A stretch of DNA of 64,000 bases. Origin: Paraburkholderia aspalathi (GTDB taxonomy: Bacteria; Pseudomonadota; Gammaproteobacteria; Burkholderiales; Burkholderiaceae). Below are positions 1-10,685 of this stretch, piece after piece. The stretch lies in the NCBI RefSeq assembly GCF_900116445.1, contig NZ_FPBH01000003.1:124001-188000 (forward strand), in the 5' to 3' direction. The first letter of the stretch is position 1. Every line of letters begins with the position of its first letter. The translations under genes and the position numbers were made by a program. Under the pieces are notes generated by a model, which saw nothing but the letters and a program-made list of their open reading frames with translations, did not search any database and had not been told where the DNA came from.

Positions 1-389
1 CGGTTCATGCCGGTGTTCATCTTCAGCTGGATATTGACGGGCTTGGACAGGCGCGCCATTTCGAGCATGCGCAGCTGCTCGTCCGAGTGCAGCGCCGTGG
101 TCAGGCTGTAACGGTCGATCACGTCGATATCGGTCGGGCGAAAGAAGCCTTCGAGCAACAGAATCGGGCCTGCCCAGCCCAATTCACGCAACTTCACCGC
201 CTCTTCCAGGTCGAGAAGACCAAAGCCGTCGGTTGCGCGCAAGCCGGGAAAAGCACGCGCGAGGCCATGCCCATAGGCGTTTGCCTTGACCACGGCCCAG
301 ATCTTGGATTTTGGTGCGTAGCGCCGGGCGACGGCGAGGTTATTGGCGAGTGCGGCAGTGTGGATCGTGGCTGAGAGGGGGCGCGGCAT
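1..389 (-). CDS. alr: Alanine racemase, N-terminal part (cut by window edge)
   Basis: The minus strand is open from an ATG at 389 to the left edge, so only the first ~129 residues are present and there is no stop codon. The translation starts [14 protein letters not shown] and carries the PLP-lysine motif [10 protein letters not shown] near residue 35, the hallmark of alanine racemases; near the cut it reads [10 protein letters not shown], also typical of the family. The enzyme interconverts L- and D-alanine for peptidoglycan in the cytoplasm. It is divergent from lplT across ~220 bp. The family call is secure; whether it is the biosynthetic (Alr) or catabolic (DadX) paralogue cannot be decided from the fragment. 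Confidence 0.93.
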   Translation of the reverse strand, partial: MPRPLSATIHTAALANNLAVARRYAPKSKIWAVVKANAYGHGLARAFPGLRATDGFGLLDLEEAVKLRELGWAGPILLLEGFFRPTDIDVIDRYSLTTALHSDEQLRMLEMARLSKPVNIQLKMNTGMN

Positions 390-607
390 GGGTAATTTTC
401 GTAAAGACGCTTGCGAATCAGGAGCTTACAGGGCGTTTTCAGTGCTCGGCAGCCCGCTGGGCGGTGCGATCAAGGATTCTGCTAGTCCGAATCCAGCTAT
501 TTTCATGATATAAAGCCGTGCGCACAACCCATTTCGAACGGTATAAGCCCGGACGCTTTGCACACGGCCGGGGCGGACAGACCGCAGCGAGGACAGCATC
601 GCATCAG

Positions 608-1915
608 ATGAAAAAAGGTTTTTACACCATCATGGCCGCGCAGTTTTTTTCGTCGCTGGCCGACAATGCGCTTCTGATCGCTGCTATCGCACTGCTGAAA
701 GATCTCCACGCCCCGAACTGGATGACGCCGCTGCTCAAGTTGTTCTTTGTGCTGTCGTACGTCGTTCTGGCCGCCTTCGTGGGCGCCTTCGCCGACTCCC
801 GGCCGAAAGGCCACGTGATGTTCGTCACCAATACCATCAAGGTGGTTGGCTGCATCACGATGCTGGTCGGCGCGCATCCGTTGATCGCCTATGGCATCGT
901 GGGTTTCGGCGCGGCGGCCTACTCGCCCGCCAAATACGGCATTCTTACCGAACTGCTGCCGCCTGACCGGCTGGTCGCGGCGAACGGCTGGATCGAAGGC
1001 ACCACGGTCGGCTCGATCATTCTCGGCACCGTGCTCGGCGGCGCGCTCATCAGCCCGCACATTGCCGCACCGATCCTCAGGCACCACATCCCTACCGTCA
1101 ACACGCCCGCTGAAGCAGCGATGCTGGTGATCATGGCCATCTACGTGATCGCGGCGCTCTTCAATCTGCGCATTCCCGACACCGGCGCACGCTATCCGAA
1201 ACAGGAACGCGGCCCGATCAAGCTGGTCACCGATTTCGCCGACTGCTTTCTCGTGCTGTGGCGTGACAAACTCGGTCAGATCTCGCTCGCCGTCACCACG
1301 CTTTTTTGGGGCGCCGGCGCGACGCTGCAATTCATCGTGCTGAAGTGGGCCGAGGTGTCGCTGAACATGTCGCTTTCGGAAGCGGCCATTCTGCAAGCGG
1401 TAGTTGCGGTGGGCGTAGCAGTTGGCGCGATTTACGCCGCCTCGCGCGTGCCATTGAAGAAGTCGCTGACGGTACTTCCGGTCGGAATCATGATGGGTAT
1501 CGCCGTCATGCTGATGGCCTTCTACACACGCGATCTGTTCCCCACGCATTGGGGCCTGTATTTCGGCCGCGTGCATGTGCCGGGCTATCTGATCGTCGCG
1601 TATATCTTCCTGATGATCGTCGGCGGCTTGTCGGGCTTTTTCGTCGTACCGATGAATGCGCTGCTCCAGCATCGCGGCCACGTGCTGCTGTCGGCAGGGC
1701 ACTCGATCGCCGTGCAGAACTTCAACGAAAATCTCTCGGTGCTCGTGATGCTGTGCCTGTACGCCGTGCTGGTGTGGCTCGATGTGCCGGTTACGGCGGT
1801 GATCGTGCTATTCGGCACCTTCGTCTGCGTGATGATGTGGTTCGTGATGCGCCGCCACCAGGCGAATCAGCGCGCGTTTGACTCGGTCGCGCTAATCGGC
1901 GAAGTCAAGCACTGA
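608..1915 (+). CDS. lplT: Lysophospholipid transporter LplT (MFS)
   Basis: A 435-residue polytopic inner-membrane protein with repeated hydrophobic segments, resembling LplT of the major facilitator superfamily. LplT flips lysophospholipids across the inner membrane for re-acylation. The N-terminus MKKGFYTIMAAQFFSSLADN and the segment A-A-Y-S-P-A-K-Y-G-I-L-T-E are characteristic. The frame stays open upstream to 518, but that extension (residues like HFERYKPGRF) does not look like a membrane protein start, so I chose ATG 608. In enterobacteria lplT is linked to aas; here no acyltransferase is adjacent. thiD follows after ~58 bp on the same strand. Confidence 0.88.
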   Translation: MKKGFYTIMAAQFFSSLADNALLIAAIALLKDLHAPNWMTPLLKLFFVLSYVVLAAFVGAFADSRPKGHVMFVTNTIKVVGCITMLVGAHPLIAYGIVGFGAAAYSPAKYGILTELLPPDRLVAANGWIEGTTVGSIILGTVLGGALISPHIAAPILRHHIPTVNTPAEAAMLVIMAIYVIAALFNLRIPDTGARYPKQERGPIKLVTDFADCFLVLWRDKLGQISLAVTTLFWGAGATLQFIVLKWAEVSLNMSLSEAAILQAVVAVGVAVGAIYAASRVPLKKSLTVLPVGIMMGIAVMLMAFYTRDLFPTHWGLYFGRVHVPGYLIVAYIFLMIVGGLSGFFVVPMNALLQHRGHVLLSAGHSIAVQNFNENLSVLVMLCLYAVLVWLDVPVTAVIVLFGTFVCVMMWFVMRRHQANQRAFDSVALIGEVKH

Positions 1916-1973
1916 CCCGCGGCGGGTACTGCTCCTGGTAGTGCCCGCGCCTTCCCCCTTTCCTCGCTTTGCC

Positions 1974-2780
1974 ATGACTCAACCCATTCCCAATGTGCTG
2001 ACGATCGCCGGTTCCGATTCCGGCGGCGGCGCCGGCATTCAGGCCGATCTGAAGGCTTTCTCGGCGCTCGGCGCTTACGGCGCGAGCGTGATCACCGCGC
2101 TCACCGCGCAGAACACGCGTGGCGTCACGGCGATTCATGCGCCGGAGCCCGCCTTCATTACCGCGCAACTCGATGCGGTGTTCGACGACATCCGTATCGA
2201 TGCCGTGAAGATCGGCATGCTGGCGAATGCGGGCATCGCGCGTGCGGTCGCCGAAGCGCTGCGGCGGCACAAACCGAAGCACGTCGTGCTCGACACGGTG
2301 ATGATTTCGAAGAGCAATCACGCGCTGTTGCTGCCGGATGCGGTTGCAGCGGTGCGCGACGAGTTGCTGCCGCTGGCCGATCTGTTGACGCCGAATCTGC
2401 CGGAAGCCGCGGCTTTGCTGGGCGTGCAAGCTGCCACCGACGAAGCCGGGATGGTCGAACAAGGTGAAGCGTTGCGTGCGCTTGGCGCGCGGGCGGTGCT
2501 GATGAAGGGCGGTCATTTGAGCGCGGCGGACAGTCCCGACTGGCTCATACTGGAAAGCGGCACGCTGCGTTTGGGCGGCCCACGCGTGCCGGTGAAGAAT
2601 ACGCACGGGACGGGCTGCACGCTGTCATCGGCAATTGCGGCACTGATTCCGCAGCGCGCTGATCTGGCGAGTGCGGTCGCCGACGCCAAGCTGTATCTGA
2701 CCGGCGCGTTGCAGGCGAGCGATCAGCTGGATGTCGGCAGAGGCGTCGGGCCGGTGCATCATTTTTATCGGTGGTGGTGA
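1974..2780 (+). CDS. thiD: Hydroxymethylpyrimidine/phosphomethylpyrimidine kinase
   Basis: 268 residues, the usual ThiD length. The enzyme phosphorylates HMP and HMP-phosphate in thiamine biosynthesis in the cytoplasm and belongs to the ribokinase-like fold. Seen: the N-terminal motif N-V-L-T-I-A-G-S-D-S-G-G-G-A-G-I-Q-A-D and the C-terminal anion-hole motif T-H-G-T-G-C-T-L-S-S around residue 212. A GTG at 1941 would give an 11-residue proline-rich extension with no family support; ATG 1974 gives the canonical start MTQPIPNVLTIAGSD. It lies downstream of lplT in the same direction, and its stop faces the convergent DUF1853 gene. Confidence 0.94.
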   Translation: MTQPIPNVLTIAGSDSGGGAGIQADLKAFSALGAYGASVITALTAQNTRGVTAIHAPEPAFITAQLDAVFDDIRIDAVKIGMLANAGIARAVAEALRRHKPKHVVLDTVMISKSNHALLLPDAVAAVRDELLPLADLLTPNLPEAAALLGVQAATDEAGMVEQGEALRALGARAVLMKGGHLSAADSPDWLILESGTLRLGGPRVPVKNTHGTGCTLSSAIAALIPQRADLASAVADAKLYLTGALQASDQLDVGRGVGPVHHFYRWW

Positions 2781-2919
2781 GGGGCTGGGACAGGGGCGCG
2801 CATGGCTACGCCTGGCGATGCGGCCCGTTCGACTCAGACGCTGGGTTCAACGGCGAATCTGATCGGAAGGCAACGGCCACGCGTCGGGTAGCTCGGCGTC
2901 AATCTCGCCAACAGTCCTG

Positions 2920-3945
2920 CTACTTCCGCGCGTAGATCTGCGCCTGCTCTGGCCAATCGTCCGGCACGATAAAGCCGCGCGAAAGTTCTGCAATAGTACC
3001 CGCGCCGTCACTGGCGAACGCCGCGACCATCGTTGGTCCATGCTGATGTGATGTTTGTTCAGCAAGCATCTGCTGATCGACGAAAGCAAACCCTGCGGCC
3101 TGGGCTGCACCCTCTTTATGCCGCCGCGGCGCGAGCCATTCCAACCGTGGCAACACACGCCACATTTGCGCATGCGCCTCGGCAAAGTCTGCCCATTCGC
3201 TGCGGGTTACCCACCAGCCTCGTCCATGCGACGGATCGAGTTCGACAGGATCAGCCGGCGTCTCGCCCGCACGATAGAACAGCCAGCCTTTGATGAACAT
3301 CTGCGGCGTCCACGGCCCTGTGTGACCGACCGATGCGAACTCTTCGCGCGCGCTCAACGGCAGTTGATGATTCAGAACATGCGCGAGCTTCAGATCGAAG
3401 CGGTCTTTCAGATTCGGGCCGACGTAATCGGCTAAGCGCGCCACCGATTGCGTGGCCGACTGCGCGCGGCTCTCGCCCGCATGCAGATAGCACTTCACCG
3501 CCAGCTCCCAATGCAGCCGCGCGCCCTGCTGCGTCTGCACGAGAAAATCGCATTCACCGAGCGTGACGCCCGAGCGCCGCAACGGCACGCCGGCCGCGAC
3601 CAGCCGCGTCGCCGGCCCGTTTTGCAGGAACCATCCGAGCAACCGCTCGGCGTAGCGGCCAAGACGCGTGATACGCGTCGCGGCGAGATCGCGGTGCAGG
3701 TCGGCCGGATCGGCGTCCAGCGCGCGTAACCAGTCGACGGTTGCGTCAGCTTCCTGCGGCGTGTCGAAAGGACTCGCGAGCGCACCAACCGGTGGTTGCG
3801 CGCGCAACAAATCGGCGCTCAGCAGCAGCCACGCGAGATCGCGCACGGCCGGTTCGTGCAATGTATCGAGCAACTGTTCGAGGACCGCCGCCGATGTGCC
3901 GGGCGCGGCGGCAAAGCGCGCCGCCGGCCCGTTCGCGTCCGTCAC
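2920..3945 (-). CDS. DUF1853 family protein
   Basis: A protein of about 341 residues resembling the DUF1853 family, which has no established function. Visible features are a conserved-looking central stretch with L-G-E-C-D-F-L-V and H-W-E-L-A-V-K, followed by aromatic-rich segments such as F-I-K-G-W-L-F-Y and R-G-W-W-V. The E-x-D ... E-x-x-V-K pattern is reminiscent of a PD-(D/E)xK nuclease-like core, which is inference only. The start is taken as GTG 3945, because it overlaps the stop of the upstream uracil-DNA glycosylase in a GTGA junction; the longer frame upstream is just a shadow of that gene. It is the last gene of the tsaB-rimI-UDG operon, so translational coupling is likely. Confidence 0.72.
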   Translation of the reverse strand: MTDANGPAARFAAAPGTSAAVLEQLLDTLHEPAVRDLAWLLLSADLLRAQPPVGALASPFDTPQEADATVDWLRALDADPADLHRDLAATRITRLGRYAERLLGWFLQNGPATRLVAAGVPLRRSGVTLGECDFLVQTQQGARLHWELAVKCYLHAGESRAQSATQSVARLADYVGPNLKDRFDLKLAHVLNHQLPLSAREEFASVGHTGPWTPQMFIKGWLFYRAGETPADPVELDPSHGRGWWVTRSEWADFAEAHAQMWRVLPRLEWLAPRRHKEGAAQAAGFAFVDQQMLAEQTSHQHGPTMVAAFASDGAGTIAELSRGFIVPDDWPEQAQIYARK

Positions 3946-5069
3946 TTTGCCGCGTTGGACGGCACGCCGCCCGCAGCGAGCCACGTGTCGCGCGCGAGGC
4001 ACAGGTCCGCCCAGGCCTTCGCCTTGTCGGGCAGGCTGCGCAGCAGGTACGCCGGGTGATAGGTGACGATAACCGGCACGCCTTCGTATTCGTGCACGCG
4101 GCCGCGCAGCGATGAAATGCTCGCTTCGGTCCTGAGCAGACTTTGCGCGGCGAAGCGGCCGAGCGCGACGATCACTTTCGGCTTGACCAGCGTGACCTGG
4201 CGTTGCAGATAAGGCTCGCAACGCGCGACTTCGTCCGGCTCAGGATTGCGGTTACCCGGCGGGCGGCACTTGATTACGTTAGCGATATAGACGTTGCTGT
4301 CGCGCGCGAGCGTCAGCGAACGCAGCATATTGTCGAGCAGCTTGCCGGCCTGGCCGACGAACGGCTCGCCCAGCCGATCTTCGTTCTCACCCGGCGCTTC
4401 GCCGATCAGCATCCAGTCGGCGTTGCGATCGCCGACGCCGAATACCGTGTTCGTGCGTTTCTCGCACAGACGGCAGCGTTCGCAGGCAGCGACCTGCTGG
4501 CTCAATGCGTCCCAGTCGAGCGTCTGGATCGATGAGGGCTCGGGCGCGTCGCGGCGCGCTTCAACGGGAGCGTGAGCGTGGGACGGCTGGTCGTCGAACC
4601 ATGCGAAATCGTCGTCGGGTGGTGCGTCGAACGGCGGTGGCTCGGGTGTACGAGACTGCTGCGGTGGCTGCCGCGTTTCGACAGGCGCCGGCATGGGCCG
4701 TGACGAATCGCTTGCACGTGCGGGAGTCTGACGATCGAATCGATCGCGCGTTTCCGCAGGTGGCGGCGCTTGATCCGCGCGTACCGGCGCACGGCGCTCT
4801 CCCTGCAGTTGTGCCGAATCGGCTTGTCCAGCTTCGCCGGTTCGCATCGCGGGCCGCGCGACGTCCCGGCCATCCTGAGCGAGCATGGACGACGATGGTT
4901 CACTCCCCGTCATCCGCGGATCTTCGCGACGCGCTACCTGATCCGCCAACCCGGCACCGCCCTGCTCGGCAGCGGCTTCGACTACGGGTTCCTGCGCCGC
5001 CGACATCCCGCGACGCACCCACAGCGGCGCGAGTCCGAACTCTTCCAGTACCGATTCATGCAGCGCCAT
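3942..5069 (-). CDS. Family 4-type uracil-DNA glycosylase (Fe-S)
   Basis: A 375-residue protein whose last ~190 residues are a uracil-DNA glycosylase of the 4Fe-4S class (family 4, phage SPO1 polymerase-related). The enzyme removes uracil from DNA. Cysteines at about 196, 199 and 202 (CERCRLC) and later [10 protein letters not shown] and A-R-C-E-P-Y-L supply the cluster ligands. The catalytic-loop motif is G-E-A-P-G-E-N-E-D, and the distal motif is T-Y-H-P-A-Y-L-L-R. Residues ~25-185 form a long Pro/Asp/Arg-rich linker, so the protein is much longer than the ~200-220 residues of minimal members. ATG 5069 ([13 protein letters not shown]) is preferred over the in-frame ATG at 5087. It overlaps the end of rimI by 14 bp. 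Confidence 0.88.
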   Translation of the reverse strand: MALHESVLEEFGLAPLWVRRGMSAAQEPVVEAAAEQGGAGLADQVARREDPRMTGSEPSSSMLAQDGRDVARPAMRTGEAGQADSAQLQGERRAPVRADQAPPPAETRDRFDRQTPARASDSSRPMPAPVETRQPPQQSRTPEPPPFDAPPDDDFAWFDDQPSHAHAPVEARRDAPEPSSIQTLDWDALSQQVAACERCRLCEKRTNTVFGVGDRNADWMLIGEAPGENEDRLGEPFVGQAGKLLDNMLRSLTLARDSNVYIANVIKCRPPGNRNPEPDEVARCEPYLQRQVTLVKPKVIVALGRFAAQSLLRTEASISSLRGRVHEYEGVPVIVTYHPAYLLRSLPDKAKAWADLCLARDTWLAAGGVPSNAAK

Positions 5070-5550
5070 CTGCGCCCTCCGTGGCAAACGAGAAACGCAT
5101 CACGATGGCGTCCTCCCGGCTGCGATGCCGCGCCGGATAATAGTTTTTGCGCCGGCCAATCGACGCAAAGCCAAACCGCTCGTAAAGCCGGATCGCCCGG
5201 TGATTCGAGGGCCGCACTTCGAGCAGCAAACCTTCGAGTTTTTCAGCGCGCGTAATGCGCACCGCTTCACGCAGCAGCGCGAGCCCGGCGCCGGCACCTT
5301 GCGCAGCGGGCGTCACGCACAAATTGAGCAGATGCATTTCATCGACCACCGGCATCAGCACGCAATAGCCGATCAGCGAGCCCGTTACGTGACGCATGCA
5401 GATGCCGAAATAGCCGTTGCGCAGCGAGTCGCCGAAATTGCCGCGGCTCCAGGGGAATTCGTAGGCGATCTTTTCGATAGCCGCGACCTCGTCCAGATCG
5501 GCTTCGGTCATCGGCGACATATAGCGATCCGCCAGCAACACCCCGCTCAT
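5056..5550 (-). CDS. rimI: Ribosomal-protein-alanine N-acetyltransferase RimI
   Basis: 164 residues with a GNAT fold. RimI acetylates the N-terminal alanine of ribosomal protein S18. Seen: the acetyl-CoA-binding segment L-L-N-L-C-V-T-P-A-A-Q-G-A-G-A-G-L-A-L-L, then L-L-L-E-V-R-P-S-N-H-R-A-I-R-L-Y and G-F-A-S-I-G-R-R-K-N-Y-Y-P, the usual RimI C-terminal motif. Its ATG overlaps the stop codon of tsaB (ATGA at 5547-5550), and the pairing of tsaB with rimI is common in proteobacteria. It is co-transcribed with tsaB and the glycosylase. Confidence 0.93.
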   Translation of the reverse strand: MSGVLLADRYMSPMTEADLDEVAAIEKIAYEFPWSRGNFGDSLRNGYFGICMRHVTGSLIGYCVLMPVVDEMHLLNLCVTPAAQGAGAGLALLREAVRITRAEKLEGLLLEVRPSNHRAIRLYERFGFASIGRRKNYYPARHRSREDAIVMRFSFATEGADGAA

Positions 5551-6359
5551 TGCCGGCCCTCACCTTGATCCGCTTCATGCGCCACCTTGGCAGCCTGTTC
5601 GGCCTTGGCGGCTTTTTCAGCGACGCGTTCCGCCGTAGTCTGGGCAACCTTGTCGCGAATGTATTCCGGCGCGGCCTGATCCGCGGGCACGGTGCGGCCG
5701 GCGCGAAACGCGCGCAACGCCGCGTGCGCGAGCGGCACAGCATGCGGCAGCGCTTCGCTGTCGACGGTCCGCGCAGCCGCGACGGCGGGCAGCCGCGCGC
5801 CGAAGGCCGCAGCAGCGTTGCCTGCCAAAGTGAATGGGACGTCGGGCAACACGAGCCGTTCCGGCGCGTCCAGCGAAGCCGCCTGTAGCGTGCGCCATTC
5901 GCCAACGGCCGCGTCCCAGGCGTAGTCGGCCCAATAGATTTCGTCCATCCGGGCGTCGAGGGCAGCAAGCACGCGGGTCGCCGACGGATCGCGCAACCGT
6001 GCGCTTTCCGCGCAGGCCAGCAGCGTGCTGACCGGCACGACCGGCAGGTTCAAGCCGAACGCGAGGCCTTGAGCGACGCCCGTCGCGGTGCGAAGACCCG
6101 TGAATGAGCCGGGGCCGGAGCCGAAGGCGATGGCGTGGCAGTCCGCCAGTTTCAGGCCAGCTTCGTCGAAAAGTTCGCGAATTGCGGGCAGAAGGCGCGT
6201 GCTGGAGACTGCGCCGGTTTGCTCGTGGCGCATCCAGATCCGGGGTTCGGCGTTGCCTTGGTCCGCTGTCTGGTTCGCCGCGCCGCCGACGGCGGACAGG
6301 AGCGCTACCGAGCAGAATTCGGTCGAGGTATCGAGAGCAAGAAGCACAGTTTGAGTCAT
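5547..6359 (-). CDS. tsaB: tRNA t6A37 biosynthesis protein TsaB
   Basis: 270 residues, an ASKHA-fold member of the threonylcarbamoyl transferase complex (TsaB-TsaD-TsaE) that makes t6A37 in ANN-decoding tRNAs. The start MTQTVLLALDTSTEFCSVAL is canonical, as is the H-A-I-A-F-G-S-G-P-G-S-F-T-G-L-R-T motif. The C-terminal ~30 residues are an Ala/Glu/Lys-rich tail (AEKAAKAEQAAK), probably a short helix not found in minimal TsaB. The frame is open far upstream to 7043, but ATG 6359 matches the family start. First gene of the minus-strand operon. Confidence 0.92.
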   Translation of the reverse strand: MTQTVLLALDTSTEFCSVALLSAVGGAANQTADQGNAEPRIWMRHEQTGAVSSTRLLPAIRELFDEAGLKLADCHAIAFGSGPGSFTGLRTATGVAQGLAFGLNLPVVPVSTLLACAESARLRDPSATRVLAALDARMDEIYWADYAWDAAVGEWRTLQAASLDAPERLVLPDVPFTLAGNAAAAFGARLPAVAAARTVDSEALPHAVPLAHAALRAFRAGRTVPADQAAPEYIRDKVAQTTAERVAEKAAKAEQAAKVAHEADQGEGRQ

Positions 6360-6521
6360 GGACCGTATTGTAATCGGCACGGCGCGTGCAGATGCGGTTT
6401 TGGGTGTGCCTGCCGGGCGGGCATGAATGTTTGGAATAAGCCCTCGGCCCCGCCGCCGCATGCAGTTGTTATGATCATCGGCCCAGCCAGAACCAACCCC
6501 GCCAGCCGGGCAAAAACCACC

Positions 6522-6791
6522 ATGACAGACATCAACGCGCAATTCGTCCAGGCCCAGGAAGACGCCAAGCAACTGCCCGAGCGTCCGGGCAACCTTACCC
6601 TTCTGCGCCTTTATGCCCTCTACAAGCAGGCGATCGACGGCGACGTCCACGGCGACAAACCCGGTTTCACCGATATCGTCGGCAAATACAAGTACGATGC
6701 GTGGGCCGCGCTCAAAGGCACCGCGCCGGACGCCGCAAAGCAGCAATACGTCGAACTGATCGAAGCCCTCAAGAGCGGCACCGCCGCCTGA
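6522..6791 (+). CDS. Acyl-CoA-binding protein
   Basis: An 89-residue small helical protein of the ACBP family, which binds medium- and long-chain acyl-CoA esters in the cytosol. Seen: L-R-L-Y-A-L-Y-K-Q-A-I-D-G-D, then K-P-G-F-T-D-I-V-G-K-Y-K-Y-D-A-W, the conserved acyl-CoA-binding core. ATG 6522 is chosen because it starts MTDINAQFVQAQEDAKQL at the normal ACBP N-terminus; an upstream in-frame ATG at 6423 or earlier only reads through shadow sequence. It is divergent from tsaB. Confidence 0.93.
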   Translation: MTDINAQFVQAQEDAKQLPERPGNLTLLRLYALYKQAIDGDVHGDKPGFTDIVGKYKYDAWAALKGTAPDAAKQQYVELIEALKSGTAA

Positions 6792-7281
6792 ATCTGACCC
6801 CGCGGCTAAATCCGTCGCCCGGACTTGGCCGCGGCAGCCCCGCGGGCAAGTCCTTAGGTGTGGCCCAGCAGGCCGGCTCCTTAAGCCCACTCGGGCAGCC
6901 GGATGAAAGTTTTCCCCCAGGAAACTTCCTAACAGTGGCGCAGTGCAACAAAACCCTATACAATGCTGCCTGCGCTTCACTGCTTTGCCCGGCTTTCCTC
7001 TAGCGGCCTTTGCGGCGCAGCGCCTCGTAGCGTTTAGCTCCAATCCAGTTTAGAACCTGTCCCCTCCTGCCTAGCCCCCTACGGGCGATCATGTCCCAGG
7101 CTGGCGGCACGCCGTGTTGGCATGTCGCATCCGATACAGCTTCTAACGAAAAGCTCGCCTTCATTGTCGCGAGCTGCCCCCGTTTTTCGATTTGCTCGCT
7201 GCTTCTTTGCTCGCTGAATCCGACGACTTGGGTATGCCGATTGGCGCCGACGTTTTAATTCCCTGTGTACCAAGGATTCTC
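6792..7281. other. Gene-free interval upstream of rhlE
   Basis: About 490 bp without a supportable gene. It presumably contains the promoter and a leader for the DEAD-box helicase gene. A possible -10 (TACAAT at 6959-6964) is visible, but its -35 partner is poor, so no promoter is called. I see no tRNA or convincing hairpin with a U-tract. Confidence 0.5.
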
Positions 7282-8925
7282 ATGACTTCGAGCAATACCC
7301 CCAGCAGCCCGTTGAACGCCATCGCCGATCAAGCTCTCGGTTTCGCCGACGCACCCGCACAAGCTGCAGCCATCGCTGCCGCTCCGGAAGCTGTCGCCGC
7401 AGAAGCCGCAGCGCCGACCGGCCCGTCGTTCGCGTCGCTCGGTCTCTCCGCGGATGTCGTCTCCGCCCTGACCGCCGCTGGTTATCAAAACCCGACTCCG
7501 GTTCAGCAACGCGCGATCCCCGCTGGCATCGCCGGCCGCGATCTGATGGTCTCGAGCCCGACCGGTTCGGGCAAGACCGCCGCGTTCATGCTGCCCGCCA
7601 TCGAACGTTTTTCGCAACTGCAAAAAGCACAAGCCAGCCAGCCGCGTGAAGCGCGTCCGGCTGACGGTGCCCGCACGCGCCGTCCGCAACCCGTTGCCCG
7701 TCCGACCATGCTGGTTCTGACGCCGACCCGCGAACTCGCGATGCAGGTCACCACCGCCGCTGCCACGTACGGCAAGCACCTCAAGCGTCTGCGCACCGTC
7801 AGCATTCTGGGCGGCGTCGCATACGGTCAACAGTTGATGCTGCTGGCAAAGAACCCGGAAATCCTGGTTGCTACGCCGGGCCGTCTGATCGACCACCTGG
7901 AACGCGGCCGTATTGATCTGTCGCAACTGCAGATCCTCGTGCTCGACGAAGCCGACCGCATGCTGGACATGGGCTTCATCGAAGACATCGAAACGATCGT
8001 TGCCGCTACGCCGGCTTCGCGTCAAACCATGCTGTTCTCGGCTACGCTCGACGGCAAGATCAGCTCGCTGACCGGCCGCCTGCTGAAGGATCCGGAACGG
8101 ATCGAGATCGTTCAACGCCTCGAACAACGCACCAACATCGCGCAAACCGTCCACTATGTTGACGACCGCGATCACAAGGATCGTCTGCTCGACCATCTGC
8201 TGCGTGACGAAGGCCTCGACCAGGCTATCGTCTTCACGGCAACCAAGATGGACGCTGACCAACTGGCTGGCCGTCTGGCCGACGCCGGTTTCGAATCGGC
8301 AGCTCTCCATGGCGACCTGCCGCAAGGCGCACGTAACCGCACGATCAAGGCTCTGCGCGAGCGCCGTGTGCGCGTGCTGGTGGCAACGGACGTCGCCGCT
8401 CGCGGTATCGACATCCCGGGCATCACGCACGTGTTCAACTACGACCTGCCGAAGTTCGCTGAAGACTACGTGCACCGCATCGGCCGTACCGGCCGTGCTG
8501 GCCGCTCGGGTATCGCAGTGAGCCTCGTGCACCACGCGGAACAAGGCGCGTTGAAGCGCATCGAGCGTTTCGTGCGCACCCCGCTGCCGGTGAATGTCGT
8601 CGCAGGCTTCGAGCCGCGCAAGTCGGCTCCGTCGGGCGGTGGCCGTCCTGGCTTTGGCGGCCGTGGCCGTCCGGGCGGTGGCAATGGTGGTGGCCGTCGC
8701 TTCGGTAGCGGCAGCGGCGCAGGCAAGCCGGCTGGTAACGGCGGCGGTTCGCGTAGCGGTAGCGGCAATGGCGGCGGCTGGGCCGGCAAGTCGGCTGGCG
8801 GCGGTTCGCGTGAAGGCGGCTTCGGCGGCGGTTCACGTGAAGGCGGCTTCGGCGGTGGTTCGCGTGACGGCGGCTACGGCGCACGCCGCAGCGACGGCCC
8901 GCGTACGGCGCGTCGCGGCAGCTAA
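7282..8925 (+). CDS. rhlE: DEAD-box ATP-dependent RNA helicase, RhlE-type
   Basis: 547 residues. The helicase core carries S-P-T-G-S-G-K-T (~92-99), P-T-R-E-L-A, D-E-A-D (222-225), F-S-A-T, and H-R-I-G-R-T-G-R (~398). The Q-motif area is Y-Q-N-P-T-P-V-Q-Q-R-A-I-P. From ~445 to the end the protein is Gly/Arg/Ser-rich, a low-complexity RNA-binding tail of RGG/SRxGG type that includes three 27-bp tandem units. It unwinds structured RNA (ribosome assembly, mRNA decay). An Ala-rich ~45-residue N-terminal extension precedes the core. ATG 7282 is chosen; the ATG at 7192 gives a leader lacking any similarity to the family. A strong terminator follows. RhlE is the likeliest subfamily, though other Burkholderia DEAD-box proteins have similar tails. 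Confidence 0.9.
   Translation: MTSSNTPSSPLNAIADQALGFADAPAQAAAIAAAPEAVAAEAAAPTGPSFASLGLSADVVSALTAAGYQNPTPVQQRAIPAGIAGRDLMVSSPTGSGKTAAFMLPAIERFSQLQKAQASQPREARPADGARTRRPQPVARPTMLVLTPTRELAMQVTTAAATYGKHLKRLRTVSILGGVAYGQQLMLLAKNPEILVATPGRLIDHLERGRIDLSQLQILVLDEADRMLDMGFIEDIETIVAATPASRQTMLFSATLDGKISSLTGRLLKDPERIEIVQRLEQRTNIAQTVHYVDDRDHKDRLLDHLLRDEGLDQAIVFTATKMDADQLAGRLADAGFESAALHGDLPQGARNRTIKALRERRVRVLVATDVAARGIDIPGITHVFNYDLPKFAEDYVHRIGRTGRAGRSGIAVSLVHHAEQGALKRIERFVRTPLPVNVVAGFEPRKSAPSGGGRPGFGGRGRPGGGNGGGRRFGSGSGAGKPAGNGGGSRSGSGNGGGWAGKSAGGGSREGGFGGGSREGGFGGGSRDGGYGARRSDGPRTARRGS
8797..8877 (+). repeat. 3 x 27-bp tandem repeat in the helicase tail
   Basis: Three consecutive 27-bp units (8797-8823, 8824-8850, 8851-8877) each encode G-G-G-S-R-[E/D]-G-G-[F/Y]. 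The units differ by a few third-position bases, plus the D and Y changes in the last one. They form part of the glycine-rich RNA-binding tail and can vary in copy number by slippage. Confidence 0.9.
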
Positions 8926-9035
8926 GCAGCGACTGCCTGGCAGTCACCAGGCAAGCCTATTTACGCGGCTCGTTTAGCGCGTAGGGCGGCCTGAAAAGAC
9001 ACGAACGGCCTCGCGCAGTTCGTCAGTCTGAAAGG

Positions 9036-9063
9036 AACCGGTGCTCAGGCACCGGTTTTTTTT
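9036..9063 (+). terminator. Rho-independent terminator after rhlE
   Basis: A perfect 9-bp stem, AACCGGTGC / GCACCGGTT, with a 4-base loop is followed by a run of eight T. It lies ~110 bp after the helicase stop codon. Confidence 0.93.
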
Positions 9064-9380
9064 CGTCCACACTTTGGGCACCGGCGAAATTTCACGATGT
9101 GGAAAATTTTTTTGCGTCGTAAAAAATCGTGCTGCAAGGCACAACAAGGCCTATTGCAAGATGGGAAAAGACGTTTCTTAATGCGAAACGTGTGACGCAA
9201 GCAATTGATTTTTAACAAAAATAAATATTAAAAAAACGCTCCTCGGCAGCTATTGCGCGACGGTCGATTTGCCTAGACTCTTATATAAGACTTCACGAAA
9301 CGAAACGCCTCAACGGGCCAAGCGCTTTCGACGAAGAGACAAGAGTCATCTATCCATTACAGGCAACCAAGGAGCACACC
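9064..9380. promoter_or_regulatory. AT-rich leader/promoter region of aceA
   Basis: Some 315 bp of much lower GC content than its surroundings (especially 9100-9240, with AAAATAAATATTAAAAAA). It very likely holds the aceA promoter and 5' UTR. I cannot fix -35/-10 elements confidently. A purine-rich ribosome-binding site (AAGGAG, ~9368-9373) precedes the aceA ATG. Confidence 0.5.

Positions 9381-10685
<1,305 letters not shown>

Noticed and set aside
518..607. 30-residue N-terminal extension of LplT
   Set aside because: Charged and unlike transporter N-termini; ATG 608 matches the family start.
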